A stretch of 14,414 nucleotides of DNA from CAYMRB01 sp964392615 (GCA_964392615.1 CAYMRB010000261.1:1-14414); one strand, 5' to 3'; positions 1-6,098 are shown, numbered from the stretch's first letter. Notes: generated from the sequence alone by a model not told the origin. Translations and numbers: made by a program.

Positions 1-147
1 GACGACCTCGATGACGACGACGATTTCGATGACGACGACGATTTCGATGACGACGACGATTTCGAGGACGACGACGATCTCGACGCCGACGACGCGGACG
101 ACGACGACCTCGACGAGAGCGACCTCGACGATCTCGAGGACCTCTGA
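1..147 (+). CDS. Aspartate-rich C-terminal tail of an unidentified protein (5' partial)
   Basis: Frame 1 is open from the window edge to a TGA at 145-147 and encodes 48 residues, about two thirds of them Asp. They are arranged as DDDDDF blocks and end in a less regular Asp/Leu/Glu stretch. The open frame, the exact codon-phase repeat and the clean stop support a real C-terminus, but the defining domain lies outside the window, so no function can be given. Highly acidic tails of this kind are usually disordered and occur on nucleic-acid-binding, ribosome-associated and calcium-binding proteins. It lies on the far side of the scaffold gap at 542-551, so its neighbourhood with the following genes is uncertain. 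A forward ORF starting at 11 in another frame (Met-Thr-Thr repeats) is a shadow of the same repeat. Confidence 0.6.
   Translation, partial: DDLDDDDDFDDDDDFDDDDDFEDDDDLDADDADDDDLDESDLDDLEDL
10..81 (+). repeat. 18-bp in-frame tandem repeat encoding DDDDDF
   Basis: Three identical 18-bp units (GATGACGACGACGATTTC) lie at 10-27, 28-45 and 46-63. A fourth unit with two changes (GAG for GAT, CTC for TTC) lies at 64-81. Each unit encodes six residues. Perfect identity between neighbours, including synonymous Asp codons, indicates recent duplication by slippage or unequal exchange, so copy number may vary between strains. Confidence 0.85.
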
Positions 148-673
148 GCCGCGCTGCACCACACCGCGGTTCTCGCAGCGAACCTCTGCCGTACCGATTG
201 TGGACGGATTCCCTCCGACGGCGACGTGACGATCGCCGCCCCACATCCAGCGACGGTACCGGTAAGTCGGCCAAGCAACGAAACATGAGCCCGTTCTGAC
301 CGGCGGCGCGTCGATCCGGCACGCTTGTTCCGAGTATCCCCTCGAACCCCACGAGACCTCAGATCAAGAAAGGCCGGATTCATCCGCCGTGATCGAACCC
401 TTCACGGCAAGCCCCTTCTCTGCGCGATCCCCTTGATCGCGGCCGTCCCCTCGGCCGCCATTCGCGGACCCGCGCCCCCACCCCCCCCCGCCCCCCCCCC
501 CCCCCGGGCCCCCCCCCTGGACCGGTGGGCGGCGCCCCGGGNNNNNNNNNNCCCCCACCCCTTCCTACCACGTGTGACGGTTTCCCCTCCCCCTTTCCGT
601 CACCCGACCACACAAATCCGACCCGCGAATCCGGCCTTTCTCTTCCCCCTCCCCACGACCTGACCCGCACCTC
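148..673. other. Convergent intergenic region containing a scaffold gap
   Basis: No credible gene lies between the Asp-rich tail (+) and the glycosyltransferase (-). The short frames here contain unknown residues or are proline/arginine shadows of the C-rich sequence. A 6-bp inverted repeat (CGGCGA at 219-224, TCGCCG at 233-238) could form a hairpin but is not followed by a T run. From about 477 the sequence becomes almost pure C up to the gap, and it resumes C-rich after it. I see no promoter or RNA gene. Confidence 0.6.
542..551. other. Assembly gap (10 N)
   Basis: Ten unresolved bases occupy 542-551. They are preceded by long C homopolymers (about 477-530) and followed by more C-rich sequence. 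A fixed run of 10 N is typical scaffold padding of unknown true length, and the homopolymers suggest poor read quality at the contig ends. Order and distance across this point should not be trusted. Confidence 0.95.
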
Positions 674-1396
674 TCAAGAGAGCGCCTCGCGCGCTCTCGC
701 GGAGAGCCCGCGGTGGAGGTAGCGGATCTTCAGGATGTCCGCGGCCATCACGAACGGGCTGAAGACGGTCAGTCGCGACTCGCCGGACTCGCGCCATTCG
801 ACCGGCACCTGCGCGATCGTGTAGCCGAGCTGCTGTGCGAGAAACAGGATCTCGACGTCGAACGCCCACCCCTCGAGTTGCTGCCGCGCGAAGACGTCCT
901 GCGCGACCTCGCGACGGAACATCTTGAAGCCGCATTGCGTGTCGTCGATGCCGCGCAACGCGACGACCCGCACGAACAGCCGGAAGCACGCGGCGACAAG
1001 GCGACGCAGCGGAGTCCGGTGCACGACCTTGTCGCTCTTGACGACGCGATTCGCAATCACGACATCGGCGCCGTCCTCGATCTCCTGAAGAAGTGCGAGC
1101 GACTCCTCGATTGGCGTCGAAAGGTCGACATCGCTGAAGAGAACGGTCGCATTGCGCGCAGCGAGCATGCCGTTGCGCACCGAACGCCCCTTGCCGAGAT
1201 TGCGCTCGTTGCGCAGGTATTTGACGTGCTCGTGAAACCGCACGACATCCGCCGTCGCATCGGTCGAACCATCGTCGACGACGATCACTTCCCACTCGTC
1301 GAACTCGCGTTCACAGAACGTCGAGACTTCATCGAGAGTGGCAGGTAATCGCTTCGCTTCGTTGTACGACGGAAGGACGATCGAGACACTTCTCAT
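674..1396 (-). CDS. Family 2 glycosyltransferase, dolichyl-phosphate glucosyltransferase (ALG5)-like
   Basis: This 240-aa protein has the GT-A fold signature of GT2 enzymes that move a sugar from a nucleotide sugar to a polyprenyl phosphate or similar acceptor at the cytoplasmic face of the membrane. Visible motifs are IVLPSYNE near the N-terminus, VDDGSTD at 40-46 (nucleotide binding), the DxD-type SDVDLSTP at 88-95 (metal and sugar), DTQCGFK at 152-158 and GWAFDVE at 176-182, then EW at 200-201. DTQCGFKMF and GWAFDVE are typical of the ALG5/DPG-synthase branch. It lacks the N-terminal membrane anchor of eukaryotic ALG5 and has no C-terminal membrane domain, so it is probably peripheral. ATG at 1394-1396 begins directly before the conserved first strand; no clear Shine-Dalgarno precedes it. 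The actual acceptor and sugar are unknown. It is transcribed alone, away from the RNA-like locus at 1489. Confidence 0.92.
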   Translation of the reverse strand: MRSVSIVLPSYNEAKRLPATLDEVSTFCEREFDEWEVIVVDDGSTDATADVVRFHEHVKYLRNERNLGKGRSVRNGMLAARNATVLFSDVDLSTPIEESLALLQEIEDGADVVIANRVVKSDKVVHRTPLRRLVAACFRLFVRVVALRGIDDTQCGFKMFRREVAQDVFARQQLEGWAFDVEILFLAQQLGYTIAQVPVEWRESGESRLTVFSPFVMAADILKIRYLHRGLSARAREALS

Positions 1397-1453
1397 GGGT
1401 CGTTGATGAACGCTTTCGCTCGTTCAGAGTCCACCGAAAATCGTCGGACGCGG

Positions 1454-1482
1454 TTGACAACGTTTCAGGGCATGGTTAGGAT
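1454..1482 (+). promoter_or_regulatory. Near-consensus sigma-70 promoter, TTGACA-N17-TAGGAT
   Basis: A perfect -35 box TTGACA (1454-1459) is separated by exactly 17 nt from TAGGAT (1477-1482). This is the best promoter in the window by match to consensus. Transcription would start near 1489. The next credible protein start on this strand is 1947, so the promoter either drives a non-coding RNA or an unusually long leader. Confidence 0.6.
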
Positions 1483-1602
1483 CGGGCCCACCTGATCGGG
1501 TGTCCTCTTCGTTTCGACTACTACCAGTTGGCGTGTTATTCACTGCAAAGTGGATGACGGTAGGAGTCGGGAGGAGGCCTCGGTCAGCAGAAGAAGCCGC
1601 AA

Positions 1603-1638
1603 ACGCCTCGGACACGAGAAACGCCTCGGACACGAGAA
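1603..1638 (+). repeat. Two perfect 18-bp tandem copies, each a mini-hairpin
   Basis: The unit ACGCCTCGGACACGAGAA occurs at 1603-1620 and 1621-1638 without a mismatch. Inside each copy CTCG pairs with CGAG around a GACA loop (1607-1618 and 1625-1636). The pair sits inside the closing stem 1590-1600/1643-1652 of the candidate RNA. Confidence 0.8.
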
Positions 1639-1653
1639 ACGCGCGGGTCTTCG

Positions 1654-1699
1654 GGGGCTGCGACGGAGAACGGAGACGTGTCCTCCAGCCCCATTTTCT
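1654..1699 (+). terminator. Terminator-like hairpin with U-rich tract
   Basis: GGGGCTG (1654-1660) pairs perfectly with CAGCCCC (1686-1692), and ATTTTCTCT follows immediately. The loop is long (25 nt, with weak pairing possible inside), which lowers confidence, but the position fits the 3' end of the candidate RNA starting near 1489. Confidence 0.42.
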
Positions 1700-1946
1700 C
1701 TCCCCCCTTCGCACTCGTCTCGGCAGTTCCGGAGAAGCGACGCTGCGTCGCCTTCTCGTGTGACGCGATTCGCGTTCGTCGTTGACGCGTGCACGCGCAA
1801 TGCGGAACGTCTTCCGTTTCTGCTTCGCGACCTTCGCGACACGACTCCGTCGCAGATTCGATTCCCTTCCGAACACCTGAACGCGCACGCGCTCTCGAGC
1901 CGATACGCAGAGAGACGAAGCAGAACAGGAACGGACCGGGAAAATC
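1700..1946. other. Intergenic stretch upstream of the 121-aa gene
   Basis: No credible gene is present. There is an 11-bp hairpin with a single bulge (1732-1742 with 1746-1757), a short perfect hairpin (ACGCG 1763-1767, CGCGT 1771-1775) and a 12-bp palindrome CGCGTGCACGCG at 1786-1797. They could be transcription-factor sites or RNA structure. I find no convincing promoter for the gene at 1947, so it may depend on read-through from 1454. Confidence 0.4.
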
Positions 1947-2312
1947 ATGAGCGACGCAGAAACCACGAGCGACTTCTTCGACGCGACCGACGGCGCCGGT
2001 TGCCGGATCGAGACTCGAGGCGGCACCGTCTACTGGCTCTCGGAAGCCGACTCGGCGGGCGTTCGCTGGATCGTCCGCGAACATCTGCACTCGTCAGAGA
2101 CGAACACGATGGTGATGCACAGGTTCTCGGACCCTTCGTCGACAGACCTGGGCGACAAGTTCCGCGGTCGACTGGCCGGCGACGTCCAGGTCGGGATGCC
2201 GTTCGTCATCGAAGTACTCGATCGAGAGACGCGCATCCTGAGCGAGCCGGTCGTCGCGGTCGAGACCGGCAACGTCCCCGCCATGATCTTCGGCGCGGTG
2301 ACGCAGGACTGA
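1947..2312 (+). CDS. Hypothetical protein, 121 aa
   Basis: I do not recognise this gene. The protein is soluble and acidic, with no signal peptide, membrane segment, cysteine cluster or repeats. Alternating hydrophobic and charged residues from about residue 18 to the end (for example GTVYWLSE, IVREHLHS, FVIEVLD, PVVAVETG) suggest a compact beta-rich single domain. The N-terminal 16 residues are acidic and probably flexible. ATG at 1947 has a purine stretch GGGAAA just before it, a poor but possible ribosome-binding site. The codon usage is like that of its neighbours. It converges on arfB with a 50-bp gap, and that spacer contains no evident terminator. No function is proposed. Confidence 0.72.
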   Translation: MSDAETTSDFFDATDGAGCRIETRGGTVYWLSEADSAGVRWIVREHLHSSETNTMVMHRFSDPSSTDLGDKFRGRLAGDVQVGMPFVIEVLDRETRILSEPVVAVETGNVPAMIFGAVTQD

Positions 2313-2362
2313 CCGATATCCCCACCGCCATCGTCGCTAGCCGCCCGTGAGGGAGAGGACTG

Positions 2363-2764
2363 CTAGGTGTCGTCGCTCCGCCAACCGCGATCGCGCTTGC
2401 GTTGGCCGCGCTGCTTCTTCTCGTCGAGCCGACGCTTGCGCGAGCGAAGAGTCGGTCGCGTCGGCACGCGACGGCGCGGCTTCTCCGCTGCGCGCACGAG
2501 AAACTCGCGCAGCTTGTCGATGCAGTCCTCGAGGTTGCGCTGCTGCGTGCGATGGCGCGAGGACACGACGACGAAGTCGCCCTCGCTCGTCAGACGCCCC
2601 GGAAAGAGAGCGGCCAATCGCGCGCGCACGCGAGCCGGGATCCAATCGGCCTCGTCGAGGCGAAACCGAACCTCGACCTTCGTCGCGACCCGATTGACGT
2701 TTTGTCCGCCGGGTCCGCCACTGCGCGAGAAACGCACCTGGAGTCGGTCGCGGGGAATGAACAC
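2363..2764 (-). CDS. arfB: ArfB-like peptidyl-tRNA hydrolase (ribosome rescue, GGQ domain)
   Basis: This 133-aa protein carries the class I release-factor catalytic domain without a stop-codon recognition domain, as in ArfB/YaeJ. The signature SGGPGGQNVN lies at residues 15-24 with GGQ at 19-21, followed by the usual TKVEVRF strand. SSRHRTQQRNLEDCI at 68-82 is the typical second half. The tail from about residue 95 is very rich in Arg and Lys. In the family this tail enters the empty mRNA channel of stalled ribosomes, and GGQ hydrolyses the peptidyl-tRNA. The start is GTG at 2762-2764, 17 nt after the stop of the dihydroorotase gene, with no strong Shine-Dalgarno, so coupled translation from the upstream gene is likely. 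Length is close to family norms (about 140). Distinguished from prfA (8719-9798) by size and absence of the PxT anticodon-like motif. Confidence 0.9.
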   Translation of the reverse strand: MFIPRDRLQVRFSRSGGPGGQNVNRVATKVEVRFRLDEADWIPARVRARLAALFPGRLTSEGDFVVVSSRHRTQQRNLEDCIDKLREFLVRAAEKPRRRVPTRPTLRSRKRRLDEKKQRGQRKRDRGWRSDDT

Positions 2765-2781
2765 TTAATGCCGCACTTGGC

Positions 2782-4050
2782 TCAGACTTCCTGCGGGAAG
2801 ATCCTGCCGTGGACGATCGTGTGACTCGCTCGACCGCCGAACGCGACGCCCTCGAACGGCGACCAGCCGGCGCGGGTTCGAAGGTCGGCACGACGGATCA
2901 TCGTCTTTTGTCGACGCAATACCGTTAGCGACCCCACATATCCCGGCGCGATCTTGCCGTATCGGCCCGGCAGGAAACGGCTCAGGAATCGCCCCGGCCC
3001 CTCGGCACAGACCTGCTGCACACGCTGCAGCGTCAGGCCGTGCTCGAGCAGCCAGAAAGCGAACGGCGCGACCGTGTCGAGGTGCGTGACGCCCGATATG
3101 CCGCCGTCCTTCTCCTCGACCGTGTGGGGCGCGTGATCGGTCGCCAGATAGTCGATGTCGCCATCGCGAAGCCCCTCGAGCAGCGCGATCCGGTCGAGCC
3201 GCGTACGAATCGGCGGATTGCACTGCAGGTATGCGGGCCGCGAGAAGCTCTCGGCGCAATCGAGGTCGTAGAACAGATGGTGCGGCGTGACCTCGGTCGT
3301 GACGCGCAGGCCCCGTCGCCGCGCCGCGCGGATCAACTCGAGCCCCTCGGCCGTCGACAGGTGCGCGATGTGGGGCTCGATGCCGTAGTTCTCGCTCATC
3401 CTCAGGATGAGGTCGATCGCGCGGACTTCGGCCTCCGCCGGTCGGCGCTCCGCATGGGTCGGCTCGCCGCGATGCGCGTCGAGGACCTCCGGGTCCTCGG
3501 CGTGAAACATCACGTAGTGGCCCCGATAGCGCGACAGGGCTTCGCGCAGCACGGCCTCGTTCTCGAAGAAGAGGTCGCCGATGCTGGGGCCCATGAAGCA
3601 CTTGTACGGCACGGGAAACGACAGCGGCCGCGTGCTCGGCCCGACGCCCGCGTACAGGAGTACGTCGACGAGGCTGGACTTCGCGAGCTCCCGCTTGGCC
3701 CGGTAGCTCTCGTCGTCGATCGGCGGCTGCGGGTTGTTGGGCATCTCGGCGAGCGCGGTCACGCCGCCGTGGATGGCCGCCTCGCCGGCCGACTCGAAGT
3801 CCTCCTTGTAGCAGTCGCGGCCGCTCGGATCCTCCCGGGCGTGCACGTGGATATCGATGATCCCGGCCATGACGATGAAGTCATTGTCCAGGACGAGATC
3901 ACCGGTCCCCTTCGCCTCGCCGACGCGCTCGATCCGCCCGCTGGCCTGGTCGATCTCGATGCGCCGCCGGACCGTGGCGAGCCCCTCCTGGGCCTCCTCG
4001 GCGACGACGCTGCCCTCGATGACGAGTCGGTTGCTGGTCTTTGTGATCAT
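2782..4050 (-). CDS. pyrC: Dihydroorotase-type cyclic amidohydrolase
   Basis: The 422-aa protein is a full-length amidohydrolase of the dihydroorotase family, which closes carbamoyl-aspartate to dihydroorotate in pyrimidine synthesis. Metal-site motifs are in order: DIHVHARED at 66-74 (His68, His70), a lysine in PYKCFMG at 148-154 (Lys150) that could be the carbamylated bridging residue, MFHAEDP (His183), HIAHLST (His230) and ATDHAPH (Asp305). MPNNPQP at 103-109, CNPPIR at 277-282 and GWSPFEG at 395-401 are typical of true dihydroorotases rather than allantoinases or hydantoinases; substrate is still inferred from family. ATG at 4048-4050 fits the conserved N-terminal beta-sandwich start. It precedes arfB on the same strand and diverges from the tig operon. 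I saw no clear promoter for it in 4051-4190. Confidence 0.92.
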   Translation of the reverse strand: MITKTSNRLVIEGSVVAEEAQEGLATVRRRIEIDQASGRIERVGEAKGTGDLVLDNDFIVMAGIIDIHVHAREDPSGRDCYKEDFESAGEAAIHGGVTALAEMPNNPQPPIDDESYRAKRELAKSSLVDVLLYAGVGPSTRPLSFPVPYKCFMGPSIGDLFFENEAVLREALSRYRGHYVMFHAEDPEVLDAHRGEPTHAERRPAEAEVRAIDLILRMSENYGIEPHIAHLSTAEGLELIRAARRRGLRVTTEVTPHHLFYDLDCAESFSRPAYLQCNPPIRTRLDRIALLEGLRDGDIDYLATDHAPHTVEEKDGGISGVTHLDTVAPFAFWLLEHGLTLQRVQQVCAEGPGRFLSRFLPGRYGKIAPGYVGSLTVLRRQKTMIRRADLRTRAGWSPFEGVAFGGRASHTIVHGRIFPQEV

Positions 4051-4154
4051 GGGTCAATCGCAAGCCGAGGGTAGCAGGCCGGTGGGTCCGCGTCCACCCG
4101 GACTGCGAACGGCGGCGAGGCCCTCGACAGCGGCCCGAGAGGCGCGAAAAGCCG

Positions 4155-4182
4155 TTGCAGTCCCCGTCGAGCGGGCTATAGT
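4155..4182 (+). promoter_or_regulatory. Promoter of the tig-clpP-clpX operon, TTGCAG-N16-TATAGT
   Basis: TTGCAG (4155-4160) and TATAGT (4177-4182) are 16 nt apart. The start of transcription would be near 4189, leaving a leader of about 350 nt before tig. The sequence after the -10 box (ACGCGGT) is GC-rich and matches the same position in the rpmE promoter. Confidence 0.68.
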
Positions 4183-4243
4183 ACGCGGTACTTTCGGCCC
4201 CTGCCGGTCCGTTTCTCCCCGAGCCGATTCGGGGCTGGCGGCC

Positions 4244-4357
4244 CCGCTCGGCGCGGAGTTGGTTGCCCCGCTCGGCGCGGAGTTGGCCCCGCCTCGGCGC
4301 GGAGCGGCTGTTTCGTTGGGCGCGACGAGACCGGTTGTTCCGCTCGGCGCGGAGCCG
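4244..4357 (+). repeat. Four GC-rich leader repeats with core CTCGGCGCGGAG
   Basis: The 12-bp core CTCGGCGCGGAG is exact at 4247-4258, 4271-4282, 4293-4304 and 4343-4354. The first two copies share a longer unit with a 24-bp period; the last gap (50 bp) is about two periods and contains a degraded copy near 4316-4329. In each unit CCGC can pair with GCGG, giving a row of small hairpins in the tig leader. Confidence 0.75.
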
Positions 4358-4465
4358 GCGGCTCACCCTCCCGCACGTGCTCGGGACGCGCGAAGAACCG
4401 GTGTTTGTCGGCATTCGACGTTTTGCGACCGTCGGCTCCGGGAACGGGTGACGGCTCTCGTATCA

Positions 4466-4495
4466 CAGGTCAAGGGTCTCTGACCAGCAGGTCAA
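4466..4495 (+). promoter_or_regulatory. Alternative hairpins upstream of tig
   Basis: TGACC (4481-4485) can pair with GGTCA upstream (4468-4472, 8-nt loop) or GGTCA downstream (4490-4494, 4-nt AGCA loop). The two partners are part of a direct repeat CAGGTCAA at 4466-4473 and 4488-4495. The two hairpins exclude each other. They lie 25-70 nt before the tig start, so an effect on translation is possible but is only inferred. Confidence 0.35.
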
Positions 4496-4536
4496 CGGGC
4501 TCGGCGACAGGCTATCTCAAAAGAGGTCCTCGCAGG

Positions 4537-6075
4537 ATGGAGACGGAGACGGAGACCACCAGGGAGCCGGAGAACGGCGCTGAGAGCACCGGGGACGACG
4601 AGTCCCTCGGTACGGTCGTGGAGATCGAGGTGCTGGGGCCCTGCAAGCAGCTGGTCAAGGCGAGCGTTCCCGCGGACAAGGTCCAGGAATGCCTCGATAG
4701 CAATTACCGCGAGCTGACCGGGACGGTCCAGCTGCCCGGCTTCCGCCGCGGCCGCGTGCCGCGCCGCCTCCTGGAGAAGCGCTTCGGCGAGGAGGTCGAG
4801 GCGGACGTCAAGGAGAGCCTCCTGAAGGACTCGTTCTCGCAAGTCGTCGAGGAGCACGAGCTGAAGGTCCTCGGCACACCGCGCTTCGACAATATCCAGT
4901 TCGAGGGCGGCGAGAACTTCCAATACGAGGTCGAAATCCAGGTCCACCCCGAGTTCGAGCTGCCCGAGTACAAGGGCATCGAGGTCGAGGCCGACCCCCT
5001 CGAGATGGACGAGTCTCGCATCGACGAGCAGCTGGAGAGCCTCCGCAAGCGGCACGCGACCTCGCACGCGATCGACCCGGTCGACGCCGGCGTGGAGGAC
5101 TCGTTCCGTGGCAGCTACAAGCTCTGCGACGGCGATGTCGACGTCGTGACGCGCGAGAACGTCACGTTCGTGCCGACATCCGGTTATCTCGACTCGTTCC
5201 TGATCGAGGACCTCGCCGAGCGCGTCACGAACTGGGACCGCACGAACGCCGGTACGCCGGAGGCCGAGCGGCTGGTCGTCGACTCGGTCGAGGTGCCGCA
5301 GTTCTTCTCCGAAGAGACCCTGCGGGGCCGCGAGCTGCGGCTCGAGTTCGACGTCCAGGAGACGACGGCGTCGCAGCTCCCCGAGCTCGACGACGAGTTC
5401 GCCGCCAAGGTCGATCACGAGTCGGTCGACGCGATCCGCGAGACGCTGCGGGAACAGCTCGTGGCCGAGGCTCGCTCGAAGCAGGTCGCCGACGTCGAGA
5501 AGGCGATCGTCGAGAAGATCATCGCCGCGGCGACGATCGACCTGCCCGAGGATCTCCTCGACGAGCAGCGCTCGCAGGCAGAGGAGAACGCCGCCAAGGA
5601 GGCGGAAGCCGACGGCAAGTCCGAGGAAGAGATCGAAGCCGCGCGCAAGGCGGCCGGCGATGAGGCCGCCGAAGACGCCGCCCGGAGCTTCAAGGAGTTC
5701 TTCCTGATGCTGCGGATCGGCGAGAAGGAAAAGATCTTCGCTACCGAAGATGAGATCAAAGAGCGTGTCGGCGGCATGGCGCAGCTCTACGGCCTCCCGG
5801 AGCGAGCCATGATGCAGCAGCTGCAGGAGAGCGGCCGACTCGAAGAGATTCGAAGCAGCGTGCGAAGCGGGAAAATCCGCGCTTGGCTGCGCAAGAAGGC
5901 GAATGTCAGCGGCCTGGACGAGGACACGCCGGAGGAAGCACCGGCCGATAGTCCGGACGAGACCGCTGCAGAGGTTGCAAACGCCGAAGAGAAGGGTGCC
6001 GCGTCGGAGGAATCCGTCGAGACGGGCAACGATTCCGTCAACGAATCCGCCGATGATGCCGGTACATCAACGTAG
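4537..6075 (+). CDS. tig: Trigger factor chaperone with acidic terminal extensions
   Basis: Trigger factor binds the ribosome at the tunnel exit and protects nascent chains. The ribosome-binding signature GFRRGRVP is at residues 68-75, and the N-terminal domain covers about 27-145. The middle region (about 155-280) sits where the FKBP-type prolyl isomerase domain belongs, but the usual active-site segment (IPGFE type) cannot be found, so isomerase activity is doubtful. The chaperone C-domain follows (about 281-458, beginning LPELDDEF). The protein has an acidic 26-residue N-terminal extension and an acidic, Ser/Ala-rich tail of about 54 residues (459-512). At 512 aa it is longer than the usual 430-450. 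ATG 4537 is preceded by AAGAGG (4521-4526); the 44 upstream in-frame codons show no family similarity. clpP follows after 23 nt. Confidence 0.94.
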   Translation: METETETTREPENGAESTGDDESLGTVVEIEVLGPCKQLVKASVPADKVQECLDSNYRELTGTVQLPGFRRGRVPRRLLEKRFGEEVEADVKESLLKDSFSQVVEEHELKVLGTPRFDNIQFEGGENFQYEVEIQVHPEFELPEYKGIEVEADPLEMDESRIDEQLESLRKRHATSHAIDPVDAGVEDSFRGSYKLCDGDVDVVTRENVTFVPTSGYLDSFLIEDLAERVTNWDRTNAGTPEAERLVVDSVEVPQFFSEETLRGRELRLEFDVQETTASQLPELDDEFAAKVDHESVDAIRETLREQLVAEARSKQVADVEKAIVEKIIAAATIDLPEDLLDEQRSQAEENAAKEAEADGKSEEEIEAARKAAGDEAAEDAARSFKEFFLMLRIGEKEKIFATEDEIKERVGGMAQLYGLPERAMMQQLQESGRLEEIRSSVRSGKIRAWLRKKANVSGLDEDTPEEAPADSPDETAAEVANAEEKGAASEESVETGNDSVNESADDAGTST

Positions 6076-6098
6076 AGAGGGGTGAAGCAGGAGTTCAC

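Larger units (their letters stand above)
1489..1700 (+). ncRNA. Candidate structured small RNA of unknown class
   Basis: About 210 nt between a near-consensus promoter and a terminator-like hairpin can fold almost completely. (1) A small hairpin at 1489-1502. (2) A long rod: CCTC 1504-1507 with GAGG 1574-1577, then 1512-1525 with 1559-1572 (one A-G mismatch), a 9-nt 5' bulge (1526-1534), and 1535-1544 with 1549-1558 capped by a GCAA (GNRA) tetraloop. (3) A stem of 1590-1594 with 1648-1652 and 1597-1600 with 1643-1646, enclosing two identical mini-hairpins. (4) The terminator stem 1654-1660 with 1686-1692. The rod contains four G-U pairs in the plus-strand transcript that would be A-C mismatches on the other strand, matching the promoter direction. 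I do not see landmarks of RNase P RNA, tmRNA or SRP RNA. The fold was done by eye, so thermodynamic and comparative support is untested. Confidence 0.42.
4051..4536. other. Divergent intergenic region and long tig leader
   Basis: This 486-bp region separates pyrC (-) from tig (+). It holds the tig promoter (4155-4182), a hairpin CCCCGA/TCGGGG (4217-4222, 4229-4234), four GC-rich repeats (4244-4357) and alternative short hairpins near 4468-4494. No gene is credible here; the upstream extension of the tig frame to 4405 lacks trigger-factor sequence. Confidence 0.6.

Noticed and set aside
10..81. CRISPR-like repetition
   Set aside because: Units are contiguous and in codon phase with no spacers; no cas genes are in the window.
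325..663. Short frames spanning the N gap
   Set aside because: They contain unknown residues and proline runs from homopolymer C sequence.
1500..1763. 87-aa open frame starting at GTG
   Set aside because: No ribosome-binding site, an internal repeat that follows from the RNA tandem repeat, and no coding-like composition. The same bases form stable RNA stems.
1857..1865. TTCGATTCC resembling a tRNA or tmRNA T-loop
   Set aside because: The flanking bases do not form the 5-bp T-stem and no acceptor stem or CCA end is present.
1550..2350. 266-aa Arg-rich frame on the plus strand
   Set aside because: It overlaps the RNA-like region and the 121-aa gene in another frame; composition is typical of a GC-rich shadow.
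4405..4536. 44-codon upstream extension of tig
   Set aside because: No similarity to trigger factor; ATG 4537 has a Shine-Dalgarno and is just before the conserved domain.
4492..5418. 308-codon open frame on the minus strand
   Set aside because: Antisense of the tig N-terminus; Leu/Asp/Val-rich composition mirrors Glu/Val codons on the other strand.
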